DNA from: Diphasiastrum complanatum
Lineage: Eukaryota > Streptophyta > Lycopodiopsida > Lycopodiales > Lycopodiaceae
DNA: 64,000 bases
Reading direction: 5' to 3'
Assembly: GCA_029204225.1 (NCBI GenBank)
Contig: CM055106.1
Span: forward strand, 22,199,285-22,263,284
In this document: piece after piece, positions 35,706 through 46,302 of the stretch
Layout: each line of letters starts with the position of its first letter
Position numbering within the stretch: the first letter of the stretch is position 1
Program-made: the position numbers and the translations under genes
Notes under the pieces: model-generated
What the model was told of the DNA's origin: nothing
Seen by the model: the letters and a program-made list of their open reading frames with translations, nothing else
The model's database searches: none

Positions 35706-35985
35706 AGAAACATGAAACCTTCCACTCTCGGACAAATAGTTGCATTGTTTTATATCTTCTGATAGCTTCTACTTGTACACACATTAATTAAATCATCACT
35801 TTTTAAAATAAATAGAACAGTCATAAGCGTAACAACAAGAAAGCTATTGCTTTAAACTCCTTGACGATCTTTGAGATGCCTGTATAGCCCTCAGAATTAT
35901 TCGGACTAGTCTTGTAAATTGCTCACAACAGCTATCACTGCCTCATTCATGCTTTCCAGTCTGAGACCTCAGCAATTCACGAGAA

Positions 35986-36725
35986 TCACAGTACTCGAGG
36001 GCACGTCGCACTGCATCAAACAAGCAAAAGAATAAAATCAGAAGTGGTTTGAACAGCTTGGAAGACGTTTGTACTTCGAACAGGGAGACAAATAAAGAAC
36101 TAGTAAGAAGATTGGTTTATGGACAGCTTGGCAAAATACTTTTGGTAAGACACTGTGATGTCTCCTGCATTGACGTTGGCAATGTGGGCAAAAGCAGGCT
36201 CGGATAGATTAAGGTCTTTGCAAGAGGATTCTCCACAATTATCCACAATCTTGACAACCACCCATGACGTATTAGCTTTGCATGGATTATCACCAACACT
36301 GAGGCCACCAGTGCATGTCACATTCAAGCAGTGCCCACATGCCAACATAGAAAAAGCTTTTGGATTCAAAGCGACAATCCTTGGTCCAGGAAGGAAGGGA
36401 GTTTGATTTGTTCCATAGCACGCCGTAACTGCATCCACAACACATTGAGCTTAAACTTCAGCTGATAATCAAGCTTCACCATCAAAGAATAATGCGACAT
36501 CAAACTTATTTATATTACTATCAGTATCTACATCAACGTAACTAGAATGTGTGCACATTTGCAGAACTTGCTTGGTATAGACGTTAGTAAGTCATTAATA
36601 AGATTGTGTAGTAGCTACGTACATTTGTAATCATTAAACCAGGAGGAAATGCCTGATATGGCTGCAGAACCAGCCAAAGCCCAGGCGCTCAATATGAGCA
36701 GGATCAATCCTAGCTTGCACGCCAT
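35986..36725 (-). CDS. EG45-like / plant natriuretic peptide-like secreted protein (copy B)
   Basis: Tandem duplicate of copy A with the same exon plan: exon 1 36725-36623 (signal peptide MACKLGLILLILSAWALAGS, then AAISGISSWFNDYK), exon 2 36428-36140 (289 bases, as in A), exon 3 36010-35986 (TGA). All double-psi barrel cysteines are kept. Differences from A include loss of a three-residue DAT segment after the signal peptide, and ML for LA, GH for GQ, SWV for PGV and EPAFAHIA for KYAFAQIA. No stops or frameshifts, so both copies could make protein of about 137 residues. The leader holds a GAAT/GA microsatellite and the upstream DNA differs from copy A by an insertion of about 0.8 kb. The last exon is uncertain for the same reason as in A. 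Confidence 0.85.
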
Positions 36726-36733
36726 GATGAATA

Positions 36734-36747
36734 TGAATGAATGAATG

Positions 36748-36816
<69 letters not shown>
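36734..36816. repeat. (GAAT)n(GA)n microsatellite in EG45-B leader
   Basis: Four GAAT units followed by about 33 GA units, starting roughly 9 bases from the ATG. Reads as a CT tract on the gene strand. Confidence 0.95.
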
Positions 36817-36820
<4 letters not shown>

Positions 36821-36824
36821 ATAA
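36816..36824 (-). promoter_or_regulatory. Possible TATA box of EG45-B
   Basis: Minus strand reads CTTATATAATC directly upstream of the CT tract, about 95 bases before the ATG. It lies inside the DNA that interrupts the GA repeat and has no counterpart in copy A. Confidence 0.4.
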
Positions 36825-37291
36825 GGCTGTCCAATGATATATATATATGCTTTATTTCTTTTAGCTTTGGCAATCTTTGTTTTTCGCCTAATGAGGTAGG
36901 ATAAATCATAATCTAGTGTGATGATTTGGTGTGATGATTTGCTAAAAGACGAGATGTCACATGAAGGTGAGTCTGAGCATTGTCGTGAGTTTTATTTTTT
37001 ATTTTTTTAATGTGCTAGAGTGTAATCTTTGTTTTTAGCTTTGTCATGATAATGATAATTTATTGTGAGGTTTGTTTTATCTTTCAAGGATTTGATTGCC
37101 ATGTGTACACCAAATCATCTCGTGATATATTTGTCACCTTGTGATATATTAATCACCTTGTTTCACAAAGCATCTCATGATAGATTAATCATGATCACCT
37201 TGTTTTATTTTTTTAGAGATTCTAATACAAAGCTTGTTGTGATTAATCAATCACCTTGTTTAAAATTGAGGTGTATATAGTTCTTTTTAGC

Positions 37292-37320
37292 TGTGTGTGT
37301 GTGTGTGTGTGTGTGTGTGT
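37292..37320. repeat. (GT)n microsatellite
   Basis: About 14 GT units followed by degenerate GT/GC. Confidence 0.95.
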
Positions 37321-37525
37321 CTGTGTGCGCGTGCGTGTTTTGATAGCTTATTTTTCAAGGTCATGCAATGGGGGACCAACTTCATCCAATATATTGCAGG
37401 ATAACAAAGTGGCATGATTATCTCATATCCATTTTAATGGTGTATTCTAAATTGTTGGATGAGGGTGGGTCCATGTCTCAACCTTTGTCACAATGAGGAA
37501 TGAGCTCATCCATAAGAGAGAGAGA

Positions 37526-37611
37526 ACCCAACGGGGTTGGCTCAGTTGGTTGGCTTGGCATCCAAAGTTTCTTTGGTCCCAGGTTCGAGCCTCCCCTTGG
37601 AAACCAAGAAG
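37526..37611 (+). mobile_element. tRNA-derived SINE-like insertion
   Basis: An 86-base body with an A box (TTGGCTCAGTTGG at 37537-37549) and a B box (GGTTCGAGCCT at 37582-37592) at tRNA-like spacing, the internal RNA polymerase III promoter of tRNA-derived SINEs. It is flanked by identical 15-base repeats, CATAAGAGAGAGAGA, at 37511-37525 and 37612-37626, which look like a target-site duplication. It cannot be a working tRNA: no acceptor stem or anticodon arm folds convincingly. No poly(A)/poly(T) tail is visible. The flanks are partly microsatellite, which weakens the duplication argument. Confidence 0.6.
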
Positions 37612-37612
37612 C

Positions 37613-37615
<3 letters not shown>

Positions 37616-37660
<45 letters not shown>
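37616..37660. repeat. (GA)n microsatellite
   Basis: About 22 GA units on the right of the SINE-like body. Sequence to its right matches the right flank of the EG45-A GA tract. Confidence 0.95.
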
Positions 37661-37663
<3 letters not shown>

Positions 37664-38890
37664 TAGTTGGTGTTTTGTCGAGAGGAATGGATTTTCTAAC
37701 ACCATTTGCACTAGGTTAAATCTTATATCCCAAACTACAAAAGCTTCTCGGATCAACCAAAGTTTATTTTATTCTTGTATGTACCATGTTCTTCTAATTA
37801 AGGGTGGTATTACATGGAGCCCCCCCTCCCCCATTTCACAAGGGGTGAGAGTTGCCCCTAGGTGGCATCCTAAGTGGCATTGAAAGGTGCTAACCTGGCC
37901 CTAACTCAAGACACCAATGGAATACTTGAGGCATCTTGGAGTATGGGGGGTAAGTGGTGGGCCTTTTGTCTTCCCTCCAATAAAAAAACCTATCTTATCT
38001 AATTCAAATTCATACACTTTCAAATGAAAGGGGCTTTCACATGGAATGACATGGAATGCAAAGACTTGGGCTTTTAAATTGGGGGTGAGTGCATATTTTG
38101 AAATGGTCATGGAGTCTTTCGTGTGAAACCACCCTAAGGGTGTTTTCATTGTATATACTATGTTCCTTTAAGCAAGAGTGTTTTTAGAATTTATTGTTCA
38201 GCTTGTTTTCACACTACATTACTATTCGACAAGTACCTTGGTCTAAAATAAAAGGACCTCCTCGCTTTTCACTCTCATTTTTGAGTTACCACAGTGTGGC
38301 ATATGAGGGGGTGGGGGCCCTTGCCACGTGGGGGCAAATGAAAGTACCTAGAGACCTTGCTTGCATGTTGAGTTGCCACATCTGGCTAAAGGGAATTAAA
38401 TTCTTGAGCTCAAAGAGAGGAAATGATGTGTTAATGATTGTTGGCTGGGTGGCTTTTTGGCAAGCTCTCAACCTAGTTCCAAAGACCCAATCAGTAGGTT
38501 AATTTTTTTCCAAGAATCGACATTAATACAAAAGCAAGTACTATGGACTTTTGTTGGAAAGAACCCACCCTATGATCCCTCTAAGCCCTGAATTATTGTG
38601 GAGAATTGGATTGACTTGTGAAGGAGAAAGATGAGGGGTGATACAGCCCTAGTATCAATTGACCCTACAAAGCATTGGAAAGCCCACCCAATAAGCTTGT
38701 GAAAGTAGTTCACTTTAGCACAATAAGTAGTGGGCCATGGGTTTTTATCTTAAGAGTCCATTACATGAAATGCCCTTCTAAAATTCATGGTCAATCTTCT
38801 CATTTTTAACTTCCAATTTCTAGCCACCCATCTATATTCCACATCATTAATTGGGGTTGGTTTTACTAGTGTCACGTCGAGAGCCTTGAT
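37661..38890. repeat. EG45 duplication flank, unit B
   Basis: Matches 32889-33585 in unit A in blocks: GGTGTTTTGTCGAGAGGAAT, CTTCTCGGATCAACCAAAGT, the CATTTCACAAGGGGTGAGAG block, and GCCACCCATC followed by TATTCCACATCATT. Non-coding. Unit B has extra DNA at 37960-38510 absent from unit A. Confidence 0.7.
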
Positions 38891-39709
38891 GTGTGGCTTT
38901 TGTTTGGCCAGTTTGAGAGTGAAATAAAGTGTGATTCTTGTGCACAATAAATGTTGGCCAAAGTGTTCAATTTTTTTTTTTTTGGTTCTTTAGAAATTTT
39001 CTAACGATATAAACGTATAAATGCAATCTTCATTTATTAAAATAAATGGTGGAATAATGAATAATGCTGAAGTTTAAAGAATTTCAAAATAAAATAACCG
39101 TGCCAAGCATAAACAAATAAAAAAGTAGCAAAAAGGCTTACAAAAGACAAGTATTAAGATTGGGACATCAAAAGTACATGCTAGGCATACAAAAGATCTT
39201 TTACTTGGAAACTTTGAAAAGTAAATTAAAAATAATTGTCGTATTTGGTTAGACTATGTGTAGGATTTTTTGAGTCAAAAGACATGCTTGTCTCTTGAGC
39301 ATGAAGAGCTTTGAGCTCTAATTGCTTCACCTCTCCGTTTTTTAAGCATCTTATGTACTCCTTTAAAAAATTTGATTCTTTGGATGGCTTATGGCACTAA
39401 CAGTTCAAAAGATAGAGTTGTGTGGATACTCCTAGAGAGCTCTTTTCTGGCCTGCAAATGGTGAATGCATTCTAGTACAAAAAAATGGTAGGGCCTCTTG
39501 TTTTTTTTTTTTTTTGTGCTCTCTGATGTATTTTTCATTTCACCCTATTGAATTTTGCATAGCGTTTCGACATGTCCCATGCCAAGCATAGCGACTACTT
39601 TAGTTTTATATTCTTTTTTCTACGTAGTTAGAATATTTTGTTATACTATTGTCAAGTGCCTATGCTTGACATAGCTAGTTAAATTAGTTTTTGTGAAGAT
39701 TTGACAAAA

Positions 39710-39860
39710 TGTAGCTTGATTATTTTGCAATTTCATGTACATATTGATTTCACACATGTGTGGAGCATGTTCCCATGTGTGGAGGGTAGGCATGCCCACT
39801 TTTGTTCATTTATGTTGAGCTTGAATAGTCAATAGGCCTTAATCTTGAGGTTTGGGAGTC
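39710..39860. repeat. Repeat R, copy 2
   Basis: Counterpart of 35520-35705, closing EG45 duplication unit B. Confidence 0.6.
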
Positions 39861-40080
39861 CTCTATCAAAGCCGCTCATTGTACACATGTAATTAGTGAT
39901 TAGGCCAAATTAAGACATGGATTAGATCATGATAGTGCAGGTTGCTTACACTTGGCTTGATGGTAGAGGGCTCATGACATTGCACCTCATAATCTTATTT
40001 GTCAATATGGACCAATATTAGTGAAGGATGCACCAAAATGGTCCAATCAATATAAGAGGTGACATGTAAGTGGTCCAATA

Positions 40081-40999
40081 TGTTGGAGTTAATCTTCATT
40101 CCGACTCACCCGAATTCGATTCCTGAGCACCAGTATATTATGCGTATATACTATCTCTCTACAACAACATGCAGCCTTAATTGCATAAGTCGAACGTCTG
40201 TGCAATATATAGACTTGAAGCAGAAGCAAGATCGACTTCATTGAAGTCCACGTCATCGACTTCACCGACTCGACTTCGTCGACATCAAGACATCAAATTC
40301 CCTCATCTTCTCAAGAGCAAGCCAATCGACTCGACTTGCCCGAAGTCTTTGATGATCGTCGACTGTCACCATTTAAAATGAGCTCTTCCTCTGGCTTGTC
40401 CAACACAGACTACGTCATAGTTCATTTTAGTACTATGCAGTAACTGCACTACTTCACGCTCGTTGCCCACACATTTGTCATGATTGTTGCATGTATATAA
40501 ACATAACAGCAACATACGATAAAAGAAGGAGTTAGAATAAGAGTTGATGTAAGCATGATTAAGAGTTCCTCCATGAATTCCATTGTATCAGAATTATCTG
40601 ATTCCATAGGATCATAGATCTATGAGAGAGTGAAAGTAATTCAAGAAGTAGAGATAGCATTCAATCTGTAACTAGCGTAGTGAGATCACAACACACAGTG
40701 CACTATTACTATGAACCATTCTTGGGCACAGGATCGTGATCTAATAGTTGTATTCACAACAACTTAATTCAGATTCTCTATTTTCTTACGTGTGTTCCAC
40801 TCTGAATGCTTTCTGATAATAGATATTCCTCCTATTGATCTAAGTTATAGTCTGAATCTATAGTTTGGTAAAGATCTTGTTATAATTTGCATGTTGAGTT
40901 CTCTCTAATTATTCCACATACAAAGACACCCAACAAGCTGGTATCAGGAATAATTCAAACCCAACTCGTTGGCATTATCAGACCAGTAGGAACCCAACA
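40081..40999 (+). mobile_element. 5' LTR of outer copia element
   Basis: Starts TGTTGGAG and ends CCCAACA, followed one to three bases later by a primer-binding site, the standard copia arrangement. An inner alternative end lies at 40935, because the LTR-end/primer-site junction is repeated three times. No matching 3' LTR is in the window. Confidence 0.65.
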
Positions 41000-41014
41000 A
41001 GTTGGTATGAGAGC
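40928..41014 (+). promoter_or_regulatory. Triplicated LTR-end / primer-binding-site junction
   Basis: Three tandem imperfect units of about 32 bases start at 40928, 40959 and 40992. Each has ACCCAAC(A/T) followed by a TTGG(C/T)AT-like primer-site core (GCTGGTATCAGG, GTTGGCATTATCAG, GTTGGTATGAGAGC). The third best matches tRNA-Met. Confidence 0.65.
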
Positions 41015-41073
41015 ATCGTTCCAAACTGTTATTAGTATTCAAGACTATTTTATAATTTCTTAGATCATTCATC

Positions 41074-41570
41074 ATGGAAGGTACATCTTCAGAAATCCGC
41101 TTGATCAATAAGTTCAACGATGATGACTTCCACATGTGGAAGTTCAAGATGAAGATAATACTCACTGAAAAAAAAACTCTGGGATACGTCAACGGTGCAA
41201 AAGCCAAGAAAGCTAAACTTGACATGCTAACCACCTGGGAAGCTAAGGATGGCAAAGCTCTTGCCATTGTATCTCTGAATCTTAAAGATTCACAAATAGC
41301 TCATGTAGCTAATTGTTCCAGCTCCAAAGAGACATGAGACATTTTTACTGGTCTATATGAAACAATAGATGTATCGACTCGTCTCTTCCTGAGAAAGAAA
41401 TTCATGTCGCTCAATATGAATGAAGGAACCTCAGTCATTGATAATCATTAGAGATGCCTTGGATTGGTATCTCGATTCGGTGCTTCTCAGCACATGACTG
41501 CATGTAATTTCCTATTCGAAGACCTCACACCAGTTGATTCGAAGTATGTCTACGTCGGTGACTCAAATGC
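41074..41570 (+). pseudogene. Copia gag with deletion into protease
   Basis: Gag opening FNDDDFHMWKFKMKIILTEK with SSSKETxDIFTGLYE and FLRKKFMSLNMNEGTSV (two stops), then a direct jump to the protease FGASQHMTACNFLFEDLTPV. The segment between is deleted and the catalytic Asp-Ser of DSGA is not kept in frame. The copy ends where the inner copia starts (about 41573). Confidence 0.8.
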
Positions 41571-41572
41571 AC

Positions 41573-41885
41573 TAGGGCAATTGGCCAAATGACATTTTGG
41601 CAGCTATAAATAGTAGTACCAGCATGGAGAACATATCATTGTATTCTCATTTTATATGGATAATTCATCTCTTGAGTTTCTATGTCCATGTCGTGTTTAT
41701 CTCTTGATATTTTGATTTTCTATGTGTAGAATATTAACTTTATCATGATCAGATCTTAGTGATTTATGCAATTCTAGCATGCTAATCTTGATGAATTCTA
41801 TCTTCTAACTAAATCTAGATTTGCACACCAAATTGGACCAAGATCTAAGATCCATTTATTGTGTTTTGGATTTGTATTTTTCACA
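41573..41885 (+). repeat. 5' LTR of inner copia element
   Basis: Matches 45061-45460 almost throughout (starts TAGGGCAATTGGCC, ends TATTTT(T/C)CACA). Followed at once by the primer site TGATATCAGAGC. The LTR lacks the canonical TG start, and no target duplication could be recognised. Confidence 0.85.
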
Positions 41886-41897
41886 TGATATCAGAGC
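41886..41897 (+). promoter_or_regulatory. Primer-binding site of inner copia
   Basis: TGATATCAGAGC, one base from the tRNA-Met consensus, directly after the LTR. Confidence 0.8.
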
Positions 41898-42489
41898 AGG
41901 TTGTAGGCCAAAGTTGGTGGCTATGCCAAATCTAGAGGTGGATAATTTGAGGGCACCATAGATTCTATGTGGATTTGGAGGTGCTACTAGATCAAATCTT
42001 GCATTTTCAAGTATAGAAAGTGGGTCTTTGTGGTCCAATCATCATTTTAGGTCAAATCACTTGTGGATGGCTGATTTTTGAACCCACTTATTGGAATGTG
42101 GAGACAAAAATTGCTCATGATTAAGGATGGTACATTCTATTAGATGAGATATCTAGATTCTAGATTTTCATGTAGATTTTGCTTGATTCAATATTTCGCA
42201 TTTTTGGTGAAACTCTAAATTTGATAGGATCTCTTGACTTTAAGTTGCTGGAATTTTTCAGGAGTTTGTTTCAATCTTAGATGCTGGCAAAAGTTCATTA
42301 TATTGTGTTTAGATCTATTGTGATCAAGAAATCAAGATTCTATGTGCTACGATTTGCTAGAAAGAAAAAAAGGAGAGGCTAGATTGTTTCCATATTTTTG
42401 TGATTTTTTCTTGAGTTTCATTTGTTGATTTTAAAAGGAGTGCTACGCGCATTGGAACAAGTTCAAAGAGAAGATAAGATCATTGTAAC

Positions 42490-43323
42490 ATGGCAACCTC
42501 AAGTGGCTTCATGTTGGAAGGCAATGATAGGCTTACCTCAATCAACTATTATACTTGGAAGGTAAGGATGGAGTCCTTATTGGAGATGAATGAGTTGATA
42601 AATATTGTTGCAGATGTGGAGGAAAGACCTTTGGCACCTCAAGATCAATTAAAGTATGATAAGAGAGCTAAGAAAGCTCTACACATCATCAAGATGAATG
42701 TGACTAATGAACTTCTCAAGGAAGTTGGTAAGTGCACTTCATCAAGTGAGGCTTAGGAGGCTTTGAAGAAGCTTTATGAGTCCAAGTCTACATCTAGGGT
42801 CTTAACCCTAAGAAGACAATTCTTTTCTAGTATGCAAAATAAGGATGAAAGTGCTCATGCTTTTGTTTTGAGGGTTAAAGCATTCAATGATGAGTTAGCA
42901 TGTATTGATGAAGGCATTAAAGAAGTAGAACTTGTTCAAGTTGTTCTTAATGGCTTGTTGGATGATCATGCTAATCTTATTCAACGTTTTTCTATTTAAA
43001 AGACTTTGCCAAGTATGGTGGATTTGCAAGGAATTTTGGTGAATGAGGAGTTTAGGCTTCTATCAAGAGGATGTGCATCTACTTCATCTCAAGATGGGGA
43101 GGAGGCCATGTTCATCAAAGGCAAGTGGTCAAAGGGACAAGATCAAGGTGAGCCTTCTACTTTTGTTGGTAAGAAGAAAGATAGGTCAAAGTTAAAATGC
43201 TTCTATTGTGAAATCAAAGGGCATTTTGCTTATGATTGCTTCAAGAAGAAGAGAGATCAAGGTAAGAAGCAAACCAACCTAACTATTGATGAAGATGGTG
43301 TTGATGAACAATTTATGAAATGA
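42490..43323 (+). pseudogene. Inner copia gag
   Basis: One frame with two point stops (after SSSEA at 42754 and after QRFSI at 42997). It opens MATSSGFMLEGNDRLTSINY, with YTWKVRMESL, and has the UBN2 capsid (ALHIIKMNVTNELLKEVG; ELVQVVLNGLLDDHANL). It ends in a CCHC knuckle CFYCEIKGHFAYDC. Clearly related to the 11.5 kb gag. The start codon fits the family opening. The stops suggest moderate age, but the frame is otherwise preserved. Confidence 0.88.
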
Positions 43324-43375
43324 TGCTTTTGCTATGTCATCTTGCTTGTTGGCTAATGATGGATATATTGATCCT

Positions 43376-44912
43376 TAGTGGATTGATAGTGGAGCTACAT
43401 CACATATGACATTTCATGAGGAGTATTATCTTTGATGGCATTTGAAGGAGGTGATCTACACGACCAATGATGGTGAGTGTGCAATCAAAGAAATTGGCAC
43501 AATTCCTATTTCTCTCTCTACAAATAGGAATGTGAATTTGAAGGATGTTTTGTTCATTCCATCTATTTCCTAGAATCTTCTTAGTGTGAGTCAAATGCTT
43601 GACAAGGGATTCAAAGTGGAGTTTGTTGGTGATACTTGTTTGATCAAGAAAGAGGATGAATTGATTGCAAAAGGGAAGAGGCAAGGTAAATTGTTCAAAT
43701 TTGATGCTTGTGTTGTTGCTAACCAAGTTGGATGTATGGCAAAAGAGCAAATGTCAATGCAAGAGGTATGGCACAAGAGATTGGGACATCTCAACTACAA
43801 GTCATTGGAGGTGATGACAAAAAGGGAAGTTCTTTTTGGTCTTTCTAAGTCTCTTATAAGCTTGATTTATGTTTGCGTGCAATGTGCTTTATCAAAGTCA
43901 CATAGGTTACCTTATAAGAGATCTACATCTAGATCTACTAAGCCTTTTAAATTTGTGCATTAGGATATTCATGGTGTTAATACAATTAGCAATGGAGGTG
44001 CTAAAATGTATGTAGCTTTTATTGATGACTTTAGTAGATTTTGTTGGGTCTATCTGCTAAAAAGCAAAGATGAAGTGGCTGATGTTTTTGTAAAGTTCAA
44101 GATTGCAAGGGAGGTCCAATTCTCTACCAAAATCAAGTGCTTGATAAGTGAAAAGGGTGGTGGGTACATTTCTACCATCTGCAAAGCATTTTGTGATAAA
44201 ATGGAGTGCCCAAGAGGAAGAATAGAACCTTATGTGAAGGAACCTTAAGTGCAAATTTTTCTAAATCTTTTTGGGTTCAAGCTTTGTTGTGTGCTAATTT
44301 TCTATGCAATAGGTGGCTGAGTGCAATATTGGATGGAAAAACCCTTGAGATGTTGTTTGGTAGAAGGCCGAGTGTCAAGTTTTTCAAAACTTTTGGATGC
44401 ATTTGCTAGATCAGCATAATTCTTGATGATAGAACCAAGGAGGATCCATCTTCAAAGAAATGTGTTTTTTTGGTTATAGTGAGGTAAGTAAGGCTTACAA
44501 AGTTCTTATTCCTTCAACTAGAAAAGTGGTCATTGGAAGAGATGTCATTTCTGATGAGGGAAACTTTCTTGATGATGAAATTGTTGATGATACTTTGGAT
44601 GTTGATGTTGAAGAGCCTACTTCAAATCAAAAGCCAAGGAGGACATCATGGCAAAGGCAACAACCTTTGAGACTCACATATGACGAGAATGGTAACCAAG
44701 TGGAAGTGACTCATTTTGTATTTCTCACATATTTCGGTGAATTTTCTTTTGTAGATGATGCTATGCAATTGGATGATGGTTTTCATGGAATGGATGCAAC
44801 TAATGGATTTGGAATTTTTTTTTTGTTCAATGGCTGTGATGGTCAAGTGGAAGATCAATTGATCTTGAAGGGCTACATCGACACAAAACAGAAGGTGGCA
44901 ATTTGGTGCTAG
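43376..44912 (+). pseudogene. Inner copia protease and integrase; RT-RNase H deleted
   Basis: Protease WIDSGATSHMTFHEEY, then DVLFIPSIS..LLSVSQMLD. GAG-pre-integrase HHCC (VWHKRLGHLNYKSL ... CVQCALSKSHRLP). Integrase core (YVAFIDDFSRFCWVYLLKSK) with a deletion near 44207 that removes the glutamate block, then the C-terminal SVKFFKTFGCI and KVVIGRDVISDEGNFLDDE. After the QPLRLTYDENGNQ linker the frame runs into non-RT sequence, so RT and RNase H are absent. This makes the element non-autonomous, although both LTRs survive. Confidence 0.85.
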
Positions 44913-45060
44913 TCAAGAGCATCAAAGGGAATTCATTTGGCAAAAATACTTTGGAGATCGAGTTCAGACCCACTAATTGGCTAAATTTGATACATTGCAT
45001 CTAGACTAGAATTTCTAGGTTATTGATGACTTACCAAGAAATTACCATATAGGGCAAGTT

Positions 45061-45460
45061 TAGGGCAATTGGCCAAATGACAATTTGGCAACTATAAATA
45101 GCTGAACCAATGTGGAGAACATATCATTGTATTCTCATTTTATATGGAGAATTCATCTCTTGAGTTTATATGTCCATCTCACGTGTTTATCTCTTGATAT
45201 CTTGATTTTCTATGTGTAGAATGTTGATTTATGGTTGATATAGGTTCCGCACATGTGAAGGATAGCCTGCTGCTGCTGTTATATGGACATGGACAATACC
45301 ATACTATATTTTCATGTTCATGATCAGATCTTAGTGATTTATGCAATTCTAGCATGCTAATATTGATGAATTCTATCTTGTAACTAAATCTAGATGTGCA
45401 CACCAAATTGGCCCAAGATCTAAGATCCATTAGTTGTGTTTTGGATATGTATTTTCCACA
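45061..45460 (+). repeat. 3' LTR of inner copia element
   Basis: Same sequence as 41573-41885 except for scattered changes and an additional block of about 87 bases near 45225-45312, next to an internal GTTGATTTATGG(TTGATAT) sequence. Confidence 0.85.
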
Positions 45461-45880
45461 CACTGTCATTAATTGCAACAAATATATAGATCCTTGCAAA
45501 TTGATTGATCCTCGACGAGACAACTTTGCTTTAAATTGAATAAGGCCTAAATATGAGAGTAATCCTCATCGGTCTAAGTCTATGAGAGCTATATTTGGTG
45601 CAGTTTACAAGAGCCATGACAATGACCAACATGTTCAAAGACGTGAGGATCAGGATGTCGACACTGAAATTAGGAAACAATACTCTTTTAAAACATTGCG
45701 TGAAGTTGAGAGATGAAACTAAAAAAGCATCTCTTTTAGAATTCTAAGTGGGCCTTCCCTTCTTGTTTTGTTTTTGGCCTTGTGTTGCAAAGGCAATACT
45801 ATGTAATGATGTTGGTCAATGGAGTTTGGAAAAAAGTCAATGTTAAAGGATAAATGGTGGTGGTCATCTCCACTTTTAAG
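45461..45880. other. No recognised gene
   Basis: Coding-like stretch of uncertain origin (RPKYESNPHRSKSMRAIFGA in one plus-strand frame), not matching the expected remainder of the outer copia. Confidence 0.3.
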
Positions 45881-45882
45881 AA

Positions 45883-46302
45883 TTGGACTTTGGTGGAGGG
45901 TCTCAATTACCTAACATGGAACTTATTAGGGATGCCTTTAAGCAAGTTCGAATCAGAAAAGTCCCTATCCCTAGGTCATATCACCTAAAGACAGAGAGGA
46001 ATACATTGAACTTAAGTATGCATAAAATCATTGGTACCCCATTTCATATAGAGGAAGTGTATGAAACCGATGGAAGATCCATGTCATATAATTCATCAAA
46101 CAACTTATTTGTTGATCTAAATCACTTGTTAACATACATGGTCACATTCTATGATATAACCTTAGAAAAGGTGAATGGTAAAATAATCATAGTACTTAAG
46201 TTAGATGAGTTAGAGATTGTGAAAGGGCTGAACATGGAGAGAGTTTGCATGCATGAAAAAAAGAACATAGCTTGCATGCATGAAAAAAAACAAACAAGTT
46301 GA
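45883..46302 (+). CDS. Hypothetical ORF, 139 residues
   Basis: Plus-strand open frame starting MDFGGGSQLPNMELIRDAF and containing IRKVPIPRSYHLKTERNTLN and VDLNHLLTYMVTFYDITLEK. It ends with a duplicated (N)IACMHEKK motif. I do not recognise a family. No splice sites or promoter were identified, and the surrounding DNA is low-complexity, so it may be a decayed element fragment. Confidence 0.25.
   Translation: MDFGGGSQLPNMELIRDAFKQVRIRKVPIPRSYHLKTERNTLNLSMHKIIGTPFHIEEVYETDGRSMSYNSSNNLFVDLNHLLTYMVTFYDITLEKVNGKIIIVLKLDELEIVKGLNMERVCMHEKKNIACMHEKKQTS

Noticed and set aside
37526-37611. A functional tRNA gene
   Set aside because: A and B boxes are present, but no proper acceptor stem or anticodon arm could be folded by eye.
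41568-45465. Target-site duplication around the inner copia
   Set aside because: Bases before the 5' LTR (TGCAC) and after the 3' LTR (CACTG) do not match at any reasonable boundary.
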